From Pyxicephalus adspersus (Eukaryota > Chordata > Amphibia > Anura > Pyxicephalidae): DNA of 64,000 nt. Of the stretch, positions 35,404 through 47,632 are shown in pieces (position 1 is the first letter of the stretch; each line of letters opens with the position of its first letter). Below the pieces are notes generated by a model. The model had not been told where the DNA came from and did not search any database. It saw only the letters and a list, made by a program, of their open reading frames with translations. The position numbers were made by a program, and so were the translations under genes. The DNA lies in assembly GCF_032062135.1 (NCBI RefSeq), contig NC_092859.1:130882018-130946017 (forward strand), in the 5' to 3' direction.

Positions 35404-36304
35404 TAGTGTGAGTTAAAAAAGTTCAAACACCTAATCACATGCAAATGAAATCAGTAAACAAGAATTTGCTTTTCACGTGATTGGATTATTGAAGTGAATA
35501 TTCACACAATTTAATATGGGAAGATTCTCAGCTCATTTTGTAAATTAGACCAATTATATCAGCCACAAAAGGAATGCATTGTTTTAGCGAGCTGGCTAGA
35601 GATCAAAGTGATCTTTTTTATAAGTATAATTGACCATGAATATTGAAAAGGCTATATATTATTTTTTAAGCTGAACTCTAGGTATATATACAAATGCACA
35701 ATTGCATCACCATTAAAACTGAAATCTTTTATTAGCTAAATAATGTCAATTATTCAGTTTTTGTATCAAAAAAAATTCAGTGCACGAGTCTGTACATGTG
35801 CAACCGCATAGATTTGCCTTTTTATACACTTCATCTGTGTATTCTATGTAGTTTATGTTTTGCCTTTACATATATACTTATATCTAATTAACAAACAATA
35901 TGAGTAGTAGAAATTTACCAGACAATAAAAAAAATACAATGATATATCAAACATAATATGTTTCAACTTTAATTAAAGTTTTTTATACACACTGGCATGC
36001 ATCCAAGTATACCTAAGTCCAATATGCTATTTAAACCACCAAATGATTTCTTAAAGTGCCCAAAACCCCAAAACTCTGAAAAAAAAATTAAAACTACTTC
36101 ACTCACTCTTCTCCTGTAAATTATCTCTAAGTTAGGTCTTTTGGGGGCTTTGTAGAAACCAAACCAAAATTATTTTGAATATTATTTGGAAATCTGAAGT
36201 TTATATCTGCAAGGTTGCTTGGCATGCATTTTTACAGCTGATGTTCTTTAGAAAAAATATACCAATTGAAAATATTATAATAAAAATGGAATATACAAGC
36301 TCAC

Positions 36305-36463
36305 CTGTTCCACGGAAGGGGCAAACTTCAGGTGGTGTAGTTGCTGCTGAAGACCAACACCTCCCAGTATCACAGCAACACTGCAACTTTGGTAGAAGTT
36401 GGGGGAGTTGATTGGTGCAACGGCCATTGGATAATGATGTAAAACAATAACCAGGACGAGTAT
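36305..36463 (-). CDS. FBN1: FBN1 exon: TB1, 5' part
   Basis: This 53-codon exon reads DTRPGYCFTSLSNGRC, then LQCCCDTGRCWS, and ends PEVCPFRGT. It carries seven of eight TB cysteines including CCC. The donor is GTGAGC and the acceptor AG is next to 36463. It is phase 1-1. It is separated from the cbEGF2 exon by only 81 bp (36464-36544). Confidence 0.95.
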
Positions 36464-36544
36464 CTAGTGCAAAGAAAAGTATTATGTTAACTTGTTAGAC
36501 TTAGCAGCTAATATACAATGCTGTATAGACTTTAGGAAGTGTAC
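36464..36544 (-). other. very short FBN1 intron (81 bp)
   Basis: The intron lies between cbEGF2 and TB1, with donor GTAC and acceptor CTAG. It is one of two introns below 100 bp in a gene whose other introns here run from about 0.4 to over 13 kb. Confidence 0.92.
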
Positions 36545-36670
36545 CTATGCATCTTGATCCATCTGCAGATGTAAAAAATCCTGGTGGACACTTGCAAAAG
36601 TAGCTACCCACTGTATTAGCACATTCACCAGATTCGCAGATCCCAGAGATTGTGGCACATTCATCAATAT
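36545..36670 (-). CDS. FBN1: FBN1 exon: cbEGF2
   Basis: This 42-codon exon reads [17 protein letters not shown] and [18 protein letters not shown], ending DGSRCI, with six cysteines and calcium consensus. The donor is GTACAC and the acceptor AG is next to 36670. It is phase 1-1. It lies at the 3' edge of a 12-kb intron and 81 bp from TB1, so cbEGF2, TB1, the Pro-rich exon and EGF4 form a compact genomic cluster of about 3.4 kb. Confidence 0.94.
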   Translation of the reverse strand: MLMNVPQSLGSANLVNVLIQWVATFASVHQDFLHLQMDQDA

Positions 36671-39067
36671 CTACAAAACAAAAATTGATATAATAATGAT
36701 ATGCTATTAAATGAGGCAGAACTATCGACCAATTTTATGCAGAATTCTGAAATGGCAAGCTAAACATTGTACATGCATGCAAACTCGAAAATCTGTAAAA
36801 CGATTTGCTTTATTGCAGAGATGGTTCCATTACATCTCTCTGACATCAGTGGGTGGTGATGAAGCTGTTACTACTGACTGATGGAAGTGATATAATCATT
36901 CCTAAGGCAAGTTCTCCGCAGCCATCACTTCATTTATTTTTCCAGGAACCAGGTTTAACACAGCGCTTTTATCTTCACCTTACCCTCTATTTCTTCTACT
37001 TTTATTTTGCTATTGATACTTTATTTACTAAATGCCATTGATCAAACCATAAAGAAAACATATGGTATGGCTTGAAGGAGTCTCATTATTCTCTGAAGAA
37101 ATGGGTTCTTCCTCTAATGTACAAGCATGATACCATACTATGAAGAAGGTGTGAAAAGCGTATGACCTCAGAAATGAACAGCCATTAGAGCTATACAGAA
37201 GTCCTACAACTATGCCAACCACAAACCCGGGAACTGGTGCCAGAACAAGCTCTTTCAGAATTTAAGAATAAAATACCAAAGCATGCCCTTCTATATGAGC
37301 TGTGAACAACTCCAACAGTGCAGGTTGTAGGTTCTTGCACTTTTTGAGCCCCACCTTCTGATAAAGCACTCAAAGCATCACCCTACGGTTGGTGGTTGTC
37401 AATAATTTGTCAGCTGCCCAATCTAGATTCTGCTTGCAGCCTTTGGCAGGCAGCATTCAATACAAACAGTTGTGAAATGGCCTTAGGGAACATTTGTGGT
37501 TGAAGAAGTCACATACATGGCCTAAGTATTCTTTCTAAATGTTCTTGACTCACGCCCTCAATCTGACAGCTGGTTCTGTGTGAAATCCCGCTGTCATACA
37601 ATTCGGATAAAAATATGCAAAATGACAAGATTTAACATTCTTTTTCTACATAAGGAAAACTTTTAAATCATAGTGGCAGCAGTTCTTCTGCTCAAATTAT
37701 TTATTAAAAAAGGCTTTGCTATTTCCTGACCAGTTCCACAGAGATTAAAATAAAATGATAAAGCTCCTCTGAAAACATGTTAAATATTTAAACTCACAGT
37801 GATCAAAACTTCTTTAGACATAGCAAATGTTCCTTGATTTTAGCCAAAACACACCAATAGAAGGGGTCCTAAAATTTGCAAAATGCAAATTTCTCATAAA
37901 AAAAAGTTAGCAACCAGACATGCAGGCCCAAATATATAGAAGAATTCTATGGCCCAGTTCATAGGGCACAATAGTTCTAGAGGGGGGAGGTAACAGGAAT
38001 TTTTCCTATGTAAGACTATTTGGTAGATAATATGGAAATAGTAATTTAGAATATGTGGAACACCAAAATGTAAATATTACAAGGTGTGTGACTGAGTCAC
38101 AAGTAAGCATTTCAATTCAATACCAAAAGCAGTTGATAAAGCACTTTTGTTGACCTTTAAAGTAAAAGAGTTTATAGAAGACAATTAAATCATTGGATGT
38201 TCTTAGCTTAAAAAAAGGTTGTATTAATCCTGTAAGAACAAAGTTTTAAACTTATCTTGTTGAAAGGTTTTCTTTTTGGAGATCATATGAGATCTTTTTA
38301 AAATCTGAAATAATCTCACAAAGAATAAAGTGCATAAAGCTAAGTACAGTTTTATAAAACATTATGTTTGTCATTATTAATATATTTTCAGTATTATCAT
38401 GCATCTCTGTCAGTAGCAGACCAGGTACACAGTCTGCTACAGAGCTTAAATTAATTACATTCCTGTGCGGTCAATTGCTGCCGATAGCTCTGAGACTAAA
38501 AGGGAAAAGTCAGACTGTATTTTATCTAGGCTTTTTACTATCCTCTTACTGCTTCTATATGAAACAGTCCTGGTGTCTGGGAGCTCATAAAGGATCAGCA
38601 AAACAATATAGCACTGGACAAACATAATAGCAAGTCTTTAAATCAGATGATTAAAATAAATTAAAAAAAGAAAAAAGCATGCCATGTGTCACCCAATTCT
38701 ATACTGTAACTAAAGTACTGTCTATTGCCTATCAATTTTACTTTCATAACACTTGTTGGACCACAGTATATTGATTATTACCATTATAGATTTATTTGGT
38801 GTTTTACAATTATATTGATAAATATTAGTACATACAATATACATACAATATACAAAGTACATACAATTACAGAGTACACAAATAGGTAATATACAATATA
38901 TAGAGTTGTACAGCACTGTTAATAAAAACAGTGTCACAAACTGCCAAGTCAATAAACAACAATACTGTAGGCGACTGCCTTTTTCTATCTGCTAGCTGAG
39001 TTGTAACTTTGTAAATTGCAAAAAAAGTTGTTGGAGTGTTTTCTGACCCAGATTGTGGCCTTGGAAA

Positions 39068-39115
39068 CCCCTGCACTTCCTGCATTTATATAAGTAAATG
39101 CAGGAAGTGCAGGGG
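39068..39115. repeat. perfect 21-bp hairpin
   Basis: The left arm at 39068-39088 (begins CCCCTGCACTTCC, ends CATTTA) is the exact reverse complement of 39095-39115, with a 6-nt loop TATAAG. There is no mismatch in 21 pairs. Confidence 0.95.
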
Positions 39116-39433
39116 CAGAGATGGGAACATGTGCTCAGCCAGGGTAGGTGCCTGCATCCCGAACACTAGTAAGTTGGGTCACAATACATGGCATAGGACA
39201 GTTGTGGCAAAATACATAGAATAGAAAAATTGGATATACTAATAGGGCAGGCATTACAAAGTTGTAACAAATAATTGGAAGAAGGTAGAACGCTGGAACA
39301 AGAGGTTACTGATTACCCATGGCATAAACAACTGGGATCACTAAATTTGCAGTGTTTTGCCACACCCCCTTTTTTACCACCCGGCTACAGCTTCCCACCA
39401 CCCGGCTGAAAAAAATTTCTGGGGAGAACACTG

Positions 39434-39610
39434 ATGGGGTATATGTGATATCTGTTATCAGAGATTATTCCCTCTGTATAATGGGGTATATGTGATATCT
39501 GTTATCAGAGATTATTCCCTCTGTATTAATGGGGTATATGTGATATCTGTTATCAGAGATTTTTCCCTTTGTATTAATGGGGTATATGTGATATCTGTTA
39601 TCAGAGATCA
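39434..39610. repeat. 47-48-bp tandem repeat, 3.7 copies
   Basis: Units begin 'atggggtatatgtgatatct' at 39434, 39481, 39529 and 39577, spaced 47, 48 and 48 bp. They are nearly identical, with 'attattccctctgta' varying to 'atttttccctttgta'. Confidence 0.95.
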
Positions 39611-42600
39611 CTCTGGGAAATCCCTACTGTCAGTGTATCAACTACATACACAAATATATATTGGCTCTGCCCCTAGCATAAGTTAGGCATCCGATGGCGC
39701 TATAGGTAGCAGAGGTCCGGTTGCATTGGCAGATTGGCGTGATTGCTAGGGTCTAATTGGTAGTGCAGGTAGATTGTTCCTGAACTCCAGAGACTTTGCC
39801 TGCATCCCTGCAATCCAGGATCACAGCATACACACCCCAATTGCAGATTAGAGGATCTTCTTGCTGCTGTTTTCAGGATCATCTCATCAGGACATCTTTT
39901 CTACAGTCAACTCCAGGGGCCCCTGCAACTCATCCTGAAACTGATCATTACTGGAGGTATTTGTGGTTATACACTCTATATATACCCGGGTATATCTGTG
40001 CACAATTCTCCTCAGGACTCTGCTATGTGTACTCTTTGATGTTTATTGATTGTAAATATTGATATTACTGTTTTAAGATATAAAGCTTACAAATACTCCA
40101 ACCTGTGTGTTCATTTAGCTGCAATGGTTAATGTCCCAGGAAAGGAGCCCCTCTGCTAACAGAGACCCTGTCCTGGGTGGAGGCACTGCCAACTTTATTA
40201 GTATCCTCACTCTTCCACATAGCGAAGGCCCGGGATCCTCTCTGTTATCTACAGGTTAGCGCCATAGCCTGGTTTTCGAGTATCATTTACATGACCCCCC
40301 TCCCATAACAAGGCTACAATACTATGATACATTAAGAACGAGGTCCCTGGCCAAGCAAGCTAACATACTAGTAGGCATTTTCAGACAGAGTTCCTCAGAA
40401 ATTTCTAGGGGTGCTTTGAACTGTGGCTGATTGACCTCATATTTGAGGATGTCTGCAAAGTTTTGGGGCCAAAGCCGTGTGGAAGAGCCAGTTGTATGGG
40501 AGGCACCTGGTGCCACCATTTTCTTCCTTCTTCTAATGGCTAAGTCACCTGATCTCACATTGCACAGGTGTAAATTCAGCACTTTTTTTCCTACTGCAGG
40601 AAAAATCCCCTCCAGGAAGAAGCAACCCGAAGCCTCCTGAGATACAAGATGTATGCTTTCCAGGAGGCTCTGCACTTCTATTCAATCTTTAACCAGTGGG
40701 TTAAACCAGTGGGAGGAGCTTCCCCTTCTTTTTAAAAAAGAAAACATGTAGGAAAAAAAAGACCATCATTTTTACCTTTTATTAAAGGATTATCTACCTT
40801 TTTATATAGTAAATATTTAGGTGATAGGTCTGCTTTAAGTTATCTATAATGGTGGCATTTTAGCCACAACTGTAGGAGGACAATAAACTGGCTTTAACAA
40901 GGGTTCTCTACGAATTGAAAAAATTATCAAGTGGGTCAAAAAGGTTGAGAACGGCTGGTATATAGGATGGTACAAAATTGATGAAAAACAGGGTAAAGGG
41001 ATTCAGCTGGCTGCATATTATTTGGCCCTATGTTAAAAAATGCTGAAAAATGTTTAATACTGATTGCCTTTTTCCACAACATCCCATCTTATCATTCATA
41101 TATGGACACATATAAGGCTGATAAAATAGGAGCGAGTCTATGTCAGAAAAATCTTGTTTCTTCTTTCAGCATTTACTTTTCGTGCCTAAACTATAGTAGA
41201 AATTATCACCTGTGGTCACTTAGAGGCAATCACACAAACTCACTAGCATTCTCCATGGACAACAGTATCCTGCCAACCCAACATTATCCCACGCTGCCAT
41301 ATTGTGGTTACATTGGGCTCACACTGACCCCTGATGTATTTGTGGTTGAACTAGAGACCACTGGAAAAATATTTCTTAGAAGCATAGTTCTGGACAGTTT
41401 GGACTGGCACAAATTCAGAAATGTTTAAACCTTGTTGATTATGTGTGGTTGCAAAATTCAAATTAAACTGATGTGCCTCAGAAAATGTGGTTTACTATCC
41501 CAGGGAGTACAGGAGTAATTTCTGCAGTCATTAAAATGATACAAGTTACCCCTCAAAATAACAGAACATGCCATATAATTGAAATGGAAATGTTTGTAGT
41601 ATAGTTTAAATGGTTCTTTAATATACAATTTCTCCTAGATGAATGTTTTGCTGGGTAGGTCAATCTCCACATTTTAACATACCACTAGACTCTCCACAAA
41701 GCAATTTAGGTTACCTAAAACATATCCTGAAATGAGTTGTTCTGTGTACATTTTTTTACTGGCAGGAGTTTGTTAAGTCATTTATATTTTGTTTATACTG
41801 TTGTCAGAAGGTTGTGCAAAAAGGCTGGCTAATGGTATTTTTCTTTATTTTTCTAAATATTTAGAGAATAGCTATATAGTGGTAAATTGGTCATTAGCTG
41901 CTGCAAGCTCTCCTTTTGGCTCCATGGCTCTCTTTCTAAATACATTCAAAGTCTGGTTTCTTAACCTCTTCTGGCCACACTGTGCATCAGGTTACGCAGA
42001 GCTTCTGGCACAGTGTCTTGTATAAAGCACAGGTCCTGCAGGATAACTAACTGTTGCCAGGGCTCAAAGCTGAGAGCTCTTAGGAAAAGGTTAGCAGCAG
42101 CTTTAAAACTGGCCAGTAAAGACCAGAGAACACGTATGAGGATAGGACATGGAAAGGATAAGAATCTGCATGTAACACAAGTTTTCATTTTTTTTTTACA
42201 AATGAATTTTTATTGAATTTATCAATAGAAAGATAAATTACAGGTACAGTAACCACAAACATTAAACAAGACTGAGAGTACAGAAAACAGAAAGAAAAGG
42301 CAAAACATTTAAAGAAAGCACAACTAGGTTACATTTTAACCATTGCAAATGCTTGCTAAACAAGCTTTTGGCCATTGTGAGAAAAAGAGATGACCGATCT
42401 CCTAAGCAGAGATAAATAAAACAACAAAACCCTAAAAGGGCTTCTAGTTCCATAATACAACGAAATTTCAACAACTGAAAAAGGAAAGAGCTCCTTAAAC
42501 ACTAAATTAATCTTGCTTATTGCCAAGTATTGGCATCTCTTCTGCCACTGACACTAGGCAACCAATAATATTGTAACCCATGAGCATGTGCACAGAAGTT

Positions 42601-43345
42601 ACAGTCACCAGAGCCCAGCTTAATTTTATACATTCTACAGATGCCATGAATAAACCAGGAACTACAAAAGCTGTTAGGATCCAGTGAAAAATGTTTTATG
42701 TCAATAGGAAAAGACCTAGCAGTTTTTATTGCAAGACTTTAGTTCTACTTTATGGAAAACTTTGCTCTCAATAAATTGTAGAACAATGAGAAGCTGCTGA
42801 CATCACAATTTGTAAGCAATTACTACATACGCGTACTTTCAATTCAATTCAAAGAAATTGAAATTTTACAATTTAACTTTGCTCCATTAACTTAGGTTTA
42901 GGCATACACTGAATCTACAACTAGCTGAGTACTAAAAGCTTGCATTGTATCATCAGATTTTCTATCTTGGTCCAGACATATCAGTCATGGCGAAGAAAGA
43001 AAAACTACAATGCAAAAGCAAATATTAAATTCAAGACATGGGAAAATGAACTTCAAGAAAAAGGGACACAAGACAGAAACAAATATTTAACTGGGGTTCT
43101 ATCTCTACTCTACTATAATAAAGTATTTTATTATTTGTTTGTGTTGATGTTAAGGAGTTCCCCTCACTATCTGTCCTGTGAAACATGGTGGATTTATAAG
43201 AACTGAGGGAAATTGATATCAGTAAAAACTAAAAATGCACTTTACATCCATTTTAAAATATTTTGATCATTTAGACCAAATCAAATTTTGTGTCACATGT
43301 GGGGAAATAACTCTTCTGCTTTGCTTTTATACACCTGACACCATG

Positions 43346-43617
43346 TTAAAGCAGAACTAAAGTTACAATTTGAAATTTTGTGATCAGGCAGGTCTGTATT
43401 GCAGAAAGGGACAGGCAATCAAGTTGGCTGAAAATCAATACCAGAATGAGAAGAAAGATTGTGGCGAGAGAGGTGGAAAAGGGACTGGTGAGTATATTTA
43501 AAAAATTGTGATCTGACTGGTAAGGTAATTTTTTGCAAAAAGGACATCCTCTGTCCTTCTGCAATAAACAATACACCTGTTCGCAATTTTTTTTTCTAGG
43601 GGTTTAGTTCCACTTTA
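43346..43617. mobile_element. palindromic MITE (ttaaagcagaactaaag)
   Basis: The left end 'ttaaagcagaactaaa' is mirrored by 'tttagttccacttta' at the right. The internal 'tattgcagaaagggacag' is mirrored by 'ctgtccttctgcaata'. It is about 270 bp and non-coding. Confidence 0.8.
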
Positions 43618-44099
43618 CTTGACTAAAAGAAAAACATGCAATGAACAGATATGAAATAAAAAAATACTTCTCTGTTTTAGTTGACAGCACAACAACCTGT
43701 ATAGTTAATACATAAAAAGTAAATGTTACATGCATAGTGGAGGTCCTCTTATCTGTGAGCAAGCATTTCCTACCAAAAATTGAATCCATATTTTAGGAAA
43801 AAATTGTAAAAGGTTGAAAAAAAAATATGCATCATAGGGGATGTTGTGTAAAAAACGAAGGAATGTAATGTGCCATTAAAAGCTGACCTTTATCATTACA
43901 ATGCACTTTTGACTACAATATAATTTTAACTCAATCTGTAATTTACAGATCTTTGTAACAATGAGTATACCTACTTCATGTTACAATAGGTACCAAATAA
44001 TAAAATAACAACTGAGTCAAACATTAAAGGGCATGCCTATAAAATTTCCACAGCACAATGTGCACAATGTTGATATACCTAGAGGAAAGCGTCTAACAC

Positions 44100-44300
44100 T
44101 TCTTCTTAACCAGGGTTGCTATCTTTTTGGGCATCTGTAAGGGTGATATTCTTCCCACTGGCCAGCAATGTAAGAGGCATTCTTCCTATTGACTACCACA
44201 CTAATGTACTGTAAGTTGTGGATATAGTAATTATGGCAGGGGTTGAAAATTTGAAGAATATTTGAAGGTTCCCCCCATGTTAACAAGTTGAAAAACACAG
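44100..44300. repeat. family B repeat copy
   Basis: It runs from 'ttcttaaccagggttgctat' to 'ttgaaggttccccccatgtt' and resembles 35241-35403 and 10769-11006. Confidence 0.6.
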
Positions 44301-44338
44301 TTTTAACAAATTGTTGCTCCGTAAAGGTTCAATATGTA

Positions 44339-44657
44339 AGCTACGTACACATGTCCAATGGTTCTCGCCTTATAATCGGTTCAGGGACGATATCGGACGA
44401 GAATCTGGCATGTGTACAGTGCCCATCGTCCGAGCGACTGTCCTGACGGATCCATGGACGACGAACGATCCTAACAGAAGTAAAGGGGGAAAGGATGCAG
44501 CAGAGTGCAGCTCCGTCCCTCTTCCCCTCCCCTCTTCATAGAGCATAACGATGCTGTACGTACAGCACTTGTTCATCCATTGTGCACTCCTTAGTCGTTG
44601 GAAAGGATCGTGAAAGATCCTTTCCAACGACTATTATGGCACGTGTGTATGCGGCTT
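44339..44657. mobile_element. MITE, family C, copy with hairpin
   Basis: Its ends are 'aagctacgtacacatgtcca' and 'cacgtgtgtatgcggcttta'. It shares internal phrases with the copies at 23897 and 46782. A 17-bp perfect inverted pair, AGTCGTTGGAAAGGATC (44593-44609) and its complement (44616-44632), is present near the right end. Confidence 0.8.
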
Positions 44658-44705
44658 TACACTGGCTTTGGTGTTGTGATAACAACAGAATTGTTTAATA
44701 GACAC

Positions 44706-44980
44706 TAAGGGTAGGTTCAGACTTGCCTCAGGAGCAAGTGATCGGCTGGCACCTTGCCAGTTGCTTGGTCACTCACACCATATTGCTAGGGTTTAAAGGA
44801 CCAGTGTCTGCACAGTTGATAGCTGGCAGCAGTGAGAGGTGCTGTACCACTTACTGCTGCACCCATTTATTCTCCATGTAAAGAAGTTACCTATACCCTC
44901 TTCCCCGAGGCAGAACTTCACTGGCATAAGGAAGTGGTAACCGCACCGTAACCTCATGGTCAATCTGAACATAGCCTTTA
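44706..44980. mobile_element. MITE-like element, TIR taaggctaggttcagac
   Basis: The left end 'taagggtaggttcagacttg' matches the reverse complement of the right end ('caatctgaacatagccttta') over about 22 positions with a few mismatches. It has no coding content and is about 275 bp long. Confidence 0.6.
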
Positions 44981-46327
44981 TGTATTCTTGTTTATTGACT
45001 TTGGAGATATTTGTTCACTTTTTACCACTGGAGTTAAATATATTTTGATGAACTACATATTTATTGAGATCATTTGCACATTTTTAATGAACCGTGGACC
45101 TGGATAGATATATACAGTCTACATCTTGGTAATAAACTAATTAATTTACAAATTAATTTAGGTAAACAAATGTATGTTTGTAAGCTTCAAATCTAAGCCT
45201 GCAAAAATCAAATCCTTCTAAAAATGTTAGTTGCCTGGTAGTCAAAGTCATTGACTAAGATTATGTATGAAGTAACCAAGGCCAACTTGAAGTATTTATT
45301 GGGGACCAGTGAACTGAAATACACAGAAGAGCTTGTATCAGCATAATACCACAGCCAACATTTATAGAAAGATTGGCTGCTACTGGCAAACTCCAAACTT
45401 TCTTAAGCCATATATTCATTTAATATACATGGTGACATTTTCCACACTGTATTCAGGTTAGGAATGCTAGATTGGCCTTTGGGATGGGTGGCTACTGGTG
45501 GTATCATAGCAGAGTAAAACAAAAGCTTTTCTAGCTAAAAATGCATGACTTCTCTTACTTTGTTCATAAGTTCTTAACATTTATAGTGACTACCACTGCA
45601 TAGATGATGTCTCCGTCCAGAATGTAATCAGCAGCCAACATGAACACATGATGGTAATTACATTTTTATGGACTGCTTCAAAACGCTAAAACATGACACA
45701 TAAAACATTCGATTAGATGTTATTGTTCTTTAATGTCAGGATTACAAGAAATTCTTCCACTCCCTCAGAGATTTTGTTACTCCAAAAATCTTTGTGTAAA
45801 ATACAACACATCAAGCTGATTTGCAGGGATAATCTGATGTAAACAAAGTATTTGAGAATAGTAGAAGTGCAGAAACTGGTGTTTCTTGCTGGATCATATC
45901 TGAAAAATGTTTAAATCTGGAATTATGAAATTTCAGTTAAAAGTCATGATGCCTTTCAAACACCTTGGCATTCTGAAAACTATTTTTCACCCCCTACTTT
46001 CCTATATTTTGCAAGCTGGCAGGAACCCTTATTTCTGAAGAAACAGTTATGGCTTGTTCACATAAAAGGAATGTGGTGCGTATTAATATGCCATTCTCAT
46101 TGCAATACAGTAAATTCTGCAACCCATTTATTTGAATGGGCAAACTAAAGTGGCACATCAGACAGTGTAACACATGCTTCATTTCTTTAAGCACAGTCCA
46201 TGGTTGCATGTTGCCATGTGTCTTCTAATCTAGATACCTTCCTTTTTCTTATGGGCAAAAAAGCTTTGCCATGCTCCCCTCCCCATCCTTTACTATGGAG
46301 ATAACATTAGGATATTTGTTCTTTGTC

Positions 46328-46422
46328 CTAACGCACTTTTTGTCCTAGGGTGACAATGCTGCTCCTCGATAGATGCAGTGTTGTATTTAAGCATTGTCAC
46401 CCTAGGACAAGAGGTGTGTTAG
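46328..46422. mobile_element. 95-bp foldback element
   Basis: The outer arms 'ctaacgcac' / 'gtgtgttag' and inner arms 'gtcctagggtgacaatgct' / 'agcattgtcaccctaggac' are inverted around a loop of about 25 nt. The inner 19 bp are perfect. Confidence 0.8.
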
Positions 46423-46781
46423 ATTATGGTCTTAAAAGTTTGAAGATAGGTGAAAGAAGGTAAAATCTTTAAACAGGCCAATCTGAGTGATAAACACCCA
46501 AATCATTCACTAATCGTTCATTAATCCAAGGTAACCAATATAGTTCCAGATTTTGAAAAAAAATGATCACAATCTGCACCCTTTATAGGAGAAATGTATT
46601 GAGATGCTCACTCTCCCTATAGTCACTCAGAGGGCATTAGGAAAATGGTGAAGGATAATATCATTAACATTTCTGCAAAGTTTTAGTTGTGCTTAAAAAA
46701 ATGGCAGATCTGTATTAAATAATGGTAAGTTAGGGCAGAGGTTATGGTGAGGATCCAGGGATGGCATTCAGAGAGGCTTTT

Positions 46782-47056
46782 AGGCTATGTACATAGGTGC
46801 AATAATTCTCGTCGGATAATTGGCTCAGGGCTGATATCGGACAAGAATCTTGCATGTGTACAGTGCTTGTCGTCCAAGCGACCGTATGATCCACGGACAA
46901 TGAATAATCGTAATAAAAGTGAATGGGAGAGAGGGCAGTGGGGTGCCGCTCCGTCGTTCTCTCCCCTCCCCTCTCTATACAGCAGAACGGGGCTGTATGT
47001 ACAGCGCTCGTTCAACCAGCAGTCGTTTGTTGTTTGCATGTGTGTACCTAGCCTTA
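46782..47056. mobile_element. MITE, family C, third copy
   Basis: Ends are 'ggctatgtacataggtgcaa' and 'tgtgtgtacctagcctta'. It shares 'gatatcgg', 'gaatct', 'ctgtatgtacagc' and the 'ctcccctcccctct' block with the other two. Confidence 0.8.
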
Positions 47057-47515
47057 GTGTTGCTCAAGGTTTTGATACTATTTTGTTTTTTTTTTGGATA
47101 TATTTATTTGCATATATTAATAAGACATCAGCCACACAAACACTTGTTCTGGTTGTTGATGTCATTTTACATGTCTACAGGATTGTAAGAACAATTTAAT
47201 CCTGAGTCTTGTTGGACAGTTTGGTCAGTGCGGAGTAGTAGGCTTAGAGTCAGGCTTCTCTTAGTAATGTTTTGTAAGACCTCCCAGATACATCTCCAAG
47301 AGAACTCATAATATGAGTAGGGAATATGAGCCTGGCTAGTACAACATGAGGCCATATAACAGAGAGATGCCAGAGCACCTGCTTCTTCTTCTTCTTCTCC
47401 ATCCCACCCATGTAAAATCAACTCCCCTAAGCCCAAGATGAATCGTATTTCCTTTTATATTGTAAGCCAGCTGACAGGTTTTGATTTAATGAGTGAAAAT
47501 AACTTCAGCTTGTGA

Positions 47516-47632
47516 ATGAAATATGGAAGGACACTTGTGATTGCTGTTAAAATAGTAATAAATAGACTTCTGGTTGTGATTATATGGAAATATGGAAGGA
47601 TACCGGTGATTGCTAATAAAATAGTAATAAAT
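47516..47632. repeat. tandem duplication, about 69-bp unit
   Basis: 'aatatggaagga' then 'gtgattgct' then 'aaaatagtaataaat' occur twice in the same order, at about 47519 and 47588. Confidence 0.75.

Larger units (their letters stand above)
34791..36304 (-). other. FBN1 intron within TB1
   Basis: This is a 1.5-kb intron containing a family D foldback (34941-35080) and a family B segment (35241-35403). Confidence 0.85.

Noticed and set aside
39068..39115. microRNA precursor
   Set aside because: The loop is only 6 nt and the stem 21 bp with perfect pairing, which does not fit the usual precursor of 60 nt or more with mismatches. It is kept only as a hairpin.
40322..40675. 117-codon minus-strand open frame
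   Set aside because: No recognised motif. The block is somewhat less AT-rich and may be repeat-derived, which alone lengthens open frames.
41030..41428. 132-codon plus-strand open frame in the 12-kb intron
   Set aside because: No domain, no splice context and no codon pattern supports it. A frame of this length is within chance for AT-rich sequence of this size.
46744..47199. 151-codon plus-strand open frame
   Set aside because: It runs through the family C MITE at 46782-47056, and MITEs are non-coding.
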